Shown piece by piece: positions 61,408-64,000 of a DNA stretch of 64,000 nucleotides. The stretch lies in NCBI GenBank assembly GCA_947476425.1, contig CANJQJ010000002.1, forward strand, positions 62,001 through 126,000, given 5' to 3'. The DNA comes from Sphingomonadaceae bacterium. Lineage in GTDB: Bacteria > Pseudomonadota > Alphaproteobacteria > Sphingomonadales > Sphingomonadaceae. Under the pieces are notes generated by a model. It was not told the DNA's origin. It made no database searches and saw nothing but the letters and a program-made list of their open reading frames with translations. The first letter of the stretch is position 1, and the number at the start of each line of letters is the position of its first letter. The position numbers and the translations under genes are program-made.

Positions 61408-62400
61408 ATGCCGCACTGGATCGAGCCCCACCCCCACGGCCTCTACATCCGCCCCGCCGATGCCTGGATCGATCCGGCCAGTCCCGCATCGCGTGCATTG
61501 ATCACCCATGGCCATGCCGATCATGCTCGCGGCGGTCACGAGGCGGTATGGGCCACCCCAGCCACGCTCGCGATCATGGCAACGCGCTACGGCCCGCAAA
61601 ATGGCATCCCGGTCGCCTACGGCGAATCGATCCGCATGGGCGATGTCACCATAAGCTTCGTCCCTGCCGGGCACGTCCTCGGGTCAGCGCAGATTCTCCT
61701 TGAACATGCGGGCGAGCGCGTCGTCGTCTCGGGTGACTATAAACGCCGTCCGGATCCCACCTGTCCGCCGTTTCAGCCCGTGCCCTGCGACATCTTCGTC
61801 ACCGAGGCGACATTCGGCCTGCCAGTCTTCCGACATCCCGACACGGGCAGTGAAATCGATCGACTCCTCGCCGCCCTTCATGCCGCGCCCGATCGCTGCG
61901 TGTTGGTCGGCGCCTATGCGCTCGGCAAGGCCCAGCGGATCATCTGCGAACTGCGCGCGCGAGGGCATGTGCAGCCGATCTACATTCACGGCGCGCTCGA
62001 AAGGCTCTGCGCCCTCTACGAAACATTCGGCGTTGCGCTCGGCACCCTCCTGCCTGCCACGGGAGTTCCGTCATCGGTCCTGCGCGGCCAGATCGTCATC
62101 GCACCGCCCGGCGCACTCAATGATCGGTGGAGCCGCTCGCTGCCCGATCCGATCACCGCGATGGCGTCGGGCTGGATGCGGGTCCGTCAACGGGCGCGCC
62201 AACGCAATGTTGAGCTCCCGCTGGTGATATCGGACCATGCCGATTGGGATGAACTCACCGACACGATCACGGAACTGGAGCCCTCCGAAACCTGGGTCAC
62301 CCATGGCCGCGACGACGCGCTCGTCCACTGGTGCGCGATGCACCAGATCCGTGCCCGCGCGCTCGCGCTGGTCGGCCGCGAGGACGAGGATGAGGGCTGA
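61408..62400 (+). CDS. Ligase-associated DNA exonuclease (metallo-beta-lactamase/beta-CASP type)
   Basis: 330 residues. THGHADHARGG near residue 33 is the metallo-beta-lactamase zinc motif; GHVLGSAQILLEH, SGDYKRRPDP, TEATFGLPVF and a late SDHADWDEL follow, as in the YSH1-like exonucleases usually coded with an ATP-dependent DNA ligase and an Lhr-like helicase in a repair cassette. Those partners are not next to it: the flanks are the EEP protein and bioF. Confidence 0.9.
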   Translation: MPHWIEPHPHGLYIRPADAWIDPASPASRALITHGHADHARGGHEAVWATPATLAIMATRYGPQNGIPVAYGESIRMGDVTISFVPAGHVLGSAQILLEHAGERVVVSGDYKRRPDPTCPPFQPVPCDIFVTEATFGLPVFRHPDTGSEIDRLLAALHAAPDRCVLVGAYALGKAQRIICELRARGHVQPIYIHGALERLCALYETFGVALGTLLPATGVPSSVLRGQIVIAPPGALNDRWSRSLPDPITAMASGWMRVRQRARQRNVELPLVISDHADWDELTDTITELEPSETWVTHGRDDALVHWCAMHQIRARALALVGREDEDEG

Positions 62401-62431
62401 CGTCGCCGGCAAATCACGATAGTGCAGCGCC

Positions 62432-63544
62432 ATGGCGATCCTTGATCAGTACCGTACGCAGCTTGCCAGGCTTGGCGACGAGCAGCGCCTCCGCCGCCTG
62501 ATCCCGCGTACGGGGCTGGATTTTTCATCAAACGACTATCTGGGGATCGCCGGATCGGGCGCCTTGGACGGCGCGATCAGCGAAGCGCTGGACCGGGGGG
62601 TCCCGGTCGGGGCCGGCGGATCGCGCCTGCTGCGGGGCAATCACCCCGAGCATGAGCAACTCGAAGCCGAAGCAGCACGGCATTTCGGCGCCGAAAGCGC
62701 GATCTTCATGGCAAATGGTTTCACTGCCAATTGCGCAATCTTCGGAAACATCCCCGATCGTCATGATCTCATCGTCCACGACTCGCTGATTCACGCCAGC
62801 GTCCATGACGGCATGCGCCTTGGCTTTGCGGCAAAGGCATCGGCAACGCACAATGATCCGCAGGCATTCGACGATGCCATCACGGCGTGGCGCAACGGCG
62901 GCGGCAAGGGCCGCGCATGGATCGCTGTCGAGAGCCTCTACAGCATGGACGGCAATTTCGCGCCGATCGCCGACTTGGCCGAAGTTGCCGACCGACATGA
63001 CGCTTTCCTGGTTATCGACGAAGCCCATGCGGCGGGGGTCTTCGGATCCGGCGGTCGCGGGCTCTCCGAAGACCTCGCCAATCGCGAGAATGTCATTCGG
63101 CTGGTCACCTGCGGCAAGGCGCTTGGTTGCGAGGGCGCGTTGGTGCTGGCGCCCAAAATCATCACGGACATGCTGGTCAATCGCGGACGAGGATTCATTT
63201 TCTCCACCGCACCTTCGCCATTGATGGCGGCCGCAGTGCGCGCCTCGCTTCGACTCCTCGAGACCGAACCCGAGCGGCAGGCTGCCCTGCACCGATTGAT
63301 CGCCATTGCCGGCGAATGCCTCGCGCCCTGCGGCGCCACCGTTACCGGCTCGCAGATCCTGCCCCTGATCATCGGCGATGACGGCGAGACGATGCGCACC
63401 GCCACGCGACTCCAAGCGGCCGGCTTCGATGTCCGTGGCATTCGCCCGCCTACCGTGCCCAAAGGAACTTCCCGCCTCCGCATCTCGATCACGCTCAACA
63501 TCGACGCTGGAGCGATCGCAAAGCTCGCCGAGGCGCTCGCATGA
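62432..63544 (+). CDS. bioF: 8-amino-7-oxononanoate synthase
   Basis: 370 residues; PLP enzyme joining pimeloyl-ACP/CoA and alanine in biotin synthesis. [74 protein letters not shown] and PLP lysine 229 in [10 protein letters not shown]. The stop overlaps the bioD start. Confidence 0.94.
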   Translation: MAILDQYRTQLARLGDEQRLRRLIPRTGLDFSSNDYLGIAGSGALDGAISEALDRGVPVGAGGSRLLRGNHPEHEQLEAEAARHFGAESAIFMANGFTANCAIFGNIPDRHDLIVHDSLIHASVHDGMRLGFAAKASATHNDPQAFDDAITAWRNGGGKGRAWIAVESLYSMDGNFAPIADLAEVADRHDAFLVIDEAHAAGVFGSGGRGLSEDLANRENVIRLVTCGKALGCEGALVLAPKIITDMLVNRGRGFIFSTAPSPLMAAAVRASLRLLETEPERQAALHRLIAIAGECLAPCGATVTGSQILPLIIGDDGETMRTATRLQAAGFDVRGIRPPTVPKGTSRLRISITLNIDAGAIAKLAEALA

Positions 63545-64000
63545 GCTTCGTGGTCACCGGCACGGATACCGGCGTCGGCAAGACGGTCTTCGCTGCGGCG
63601 CTGGTCACGGCGATTGGGGGCTCATACTGGAAGCCGATCCAGGCCGGTCTCGACGAACTCTCCGACACGGAATCGGTAATGCGCCTCGCCGGGCTATCAG
63701 CCGATCGGATCTTTCCCGAAGCCTATCGGCTCAACAGCCCATGCTCGCCTCATCGCGCCGCCGAACTCGACGAGATCGCAATCAATCCCGAGCGCCTTCT
63801 GCCGCCAGCGAGCGACGGCCCGCTGATCATCGAGGGCGCGGGCGGCGTGCTCGTCCCCCTGACGCATTCGCTCACCTTTGCAGACATGTTCGAACGCTGG
63901 GGCTTGCCGGTGATAATCGTCGCGCGAACGAGCCTCGGGACGATAAATCACAGCCTGCTGACCATTGAAGCCCTTCGCCTTCGTGGCATCGCCATTCACG
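63541..64000 (+). CDS. bioD: Dethiobiotin synthetase, 5' part
   Basis: The first 153 codons are in the window; the gene runs off the end. P-loop [17 protein letters not shown], the substrate lysine in YWKPIQAGL, and the second motif [12 protein letters not shown]. BioD closes the ureido ring of dethiobiotin with CO2 and ATP. ATG 63541 overlaps the bioF stop (ATGA), so more bio genes probably follow. Confidence 0.94.
   Translation, partial: MSFVVTGTDTGVGKTVFAAALVTAIGGSYWKPIQAGLDELSDTESVMRLAGLSADRIFPEAYRLNSPCSPHRAAELDEIAINPERLLPPASDGPLIIEGAGGVLVPLTHSLTFADMFERWGLPVIIVARTSLGTINHSLLTIEALRLRGIAIH

Overview
The window reads as core chromosome of a high-GC alphaproteobacterium, most likely a sphingomonad (Sphingomonas or a close relative). 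Pointers are a C4-pathway 5-aminolevulinate synthase (HemA), a CckA cell-cycle kinase, LexA boxes of the alphaproteobacterial GTTC-N7-GTTC type before recA and uvrA, FtsY followed by YciB/IspZ, and a siroheme methyltransferase-DUF2849-CysI-DUF934-CysH operon. No prophage, insertion sequence, CRISPR array, tRNA or rRNA was recognised, and no gap between genes exceeds 300 bases.

Layout. 1-3332: sulfate assimilation operon. 3446-5994: LysM/M23 lipoprotein and RimO. 6195-10967: M17 aminopeptidase, MarR regulator, NlpC/P60 hydrolase, ArgC, Nudix hydrolase, small acidic protein. 11138-14922: a protein of unknown function facing a two-gene minus-strand operon (flavoprotein oxidoreductase, then a thioesterase/ATP-grasp fusion), the least explained part of the window. 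15109-21368: uvrA, CHRD protein, a 40-residue entericidin-like lipoprotein, homoserine dehydrogenase, class II FBPase. 21548-26916: DUF924 protein, a secreted hypothetical, then dapF-mtaB-ftsY-yciB, then a PuuD-like membrane protein. 26925-29417: complete phage-shock locus, pspF divergent from pspABC, with a sigma-54 promoter between. 29475-34445: sufE, alaS, a VOC protein, recA. 34547-39293: response regulator, cckA, DUF2062, smpB, dapA on the minus strand. 39391-46340: lytic transglycosylase, greB, SDR, purF, hisI, comM. 46543-49632: rpmH-rnpA-yidD-yidC-engB. 49748-58191: GST, secA, a small membrane protein, topA, dprA, plsY. 58305-64000: murI, hemA, an endonuclease/exonuclease/phosphatase protein, a ligase-associated exonuclease, bioF and a partial bioD.

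How the genes work together. The first operon supplies siroheme and reduces APS to sulfide. dapA, dapF, hom and argC are separate pieces of amino-acid synthesis. recA and uvrA share a LexA box. The psp genes form a self-contained envelope-stress response. rnpA-yidD-yidC-secA-ftsY cover RNase P and protein insertion/export. comM and dprA serve handling of incoming DNA.

Unusual features. Two conserved genes lack a usual start codon at the conserved N-terminus: pspC appears to begin with ATA, and rnpA has no ATG/GTG/TTG between a point upstream of rpmH and its own codon 75. A composite palindromic repeat of about 94 bp occurs as six full copies and one short relative, always between genes. The thioesterase/ATP-grasp plus flavoprotein pair is the best candidate for an undescribed pathway; its function cannot be settled from sequence alone.
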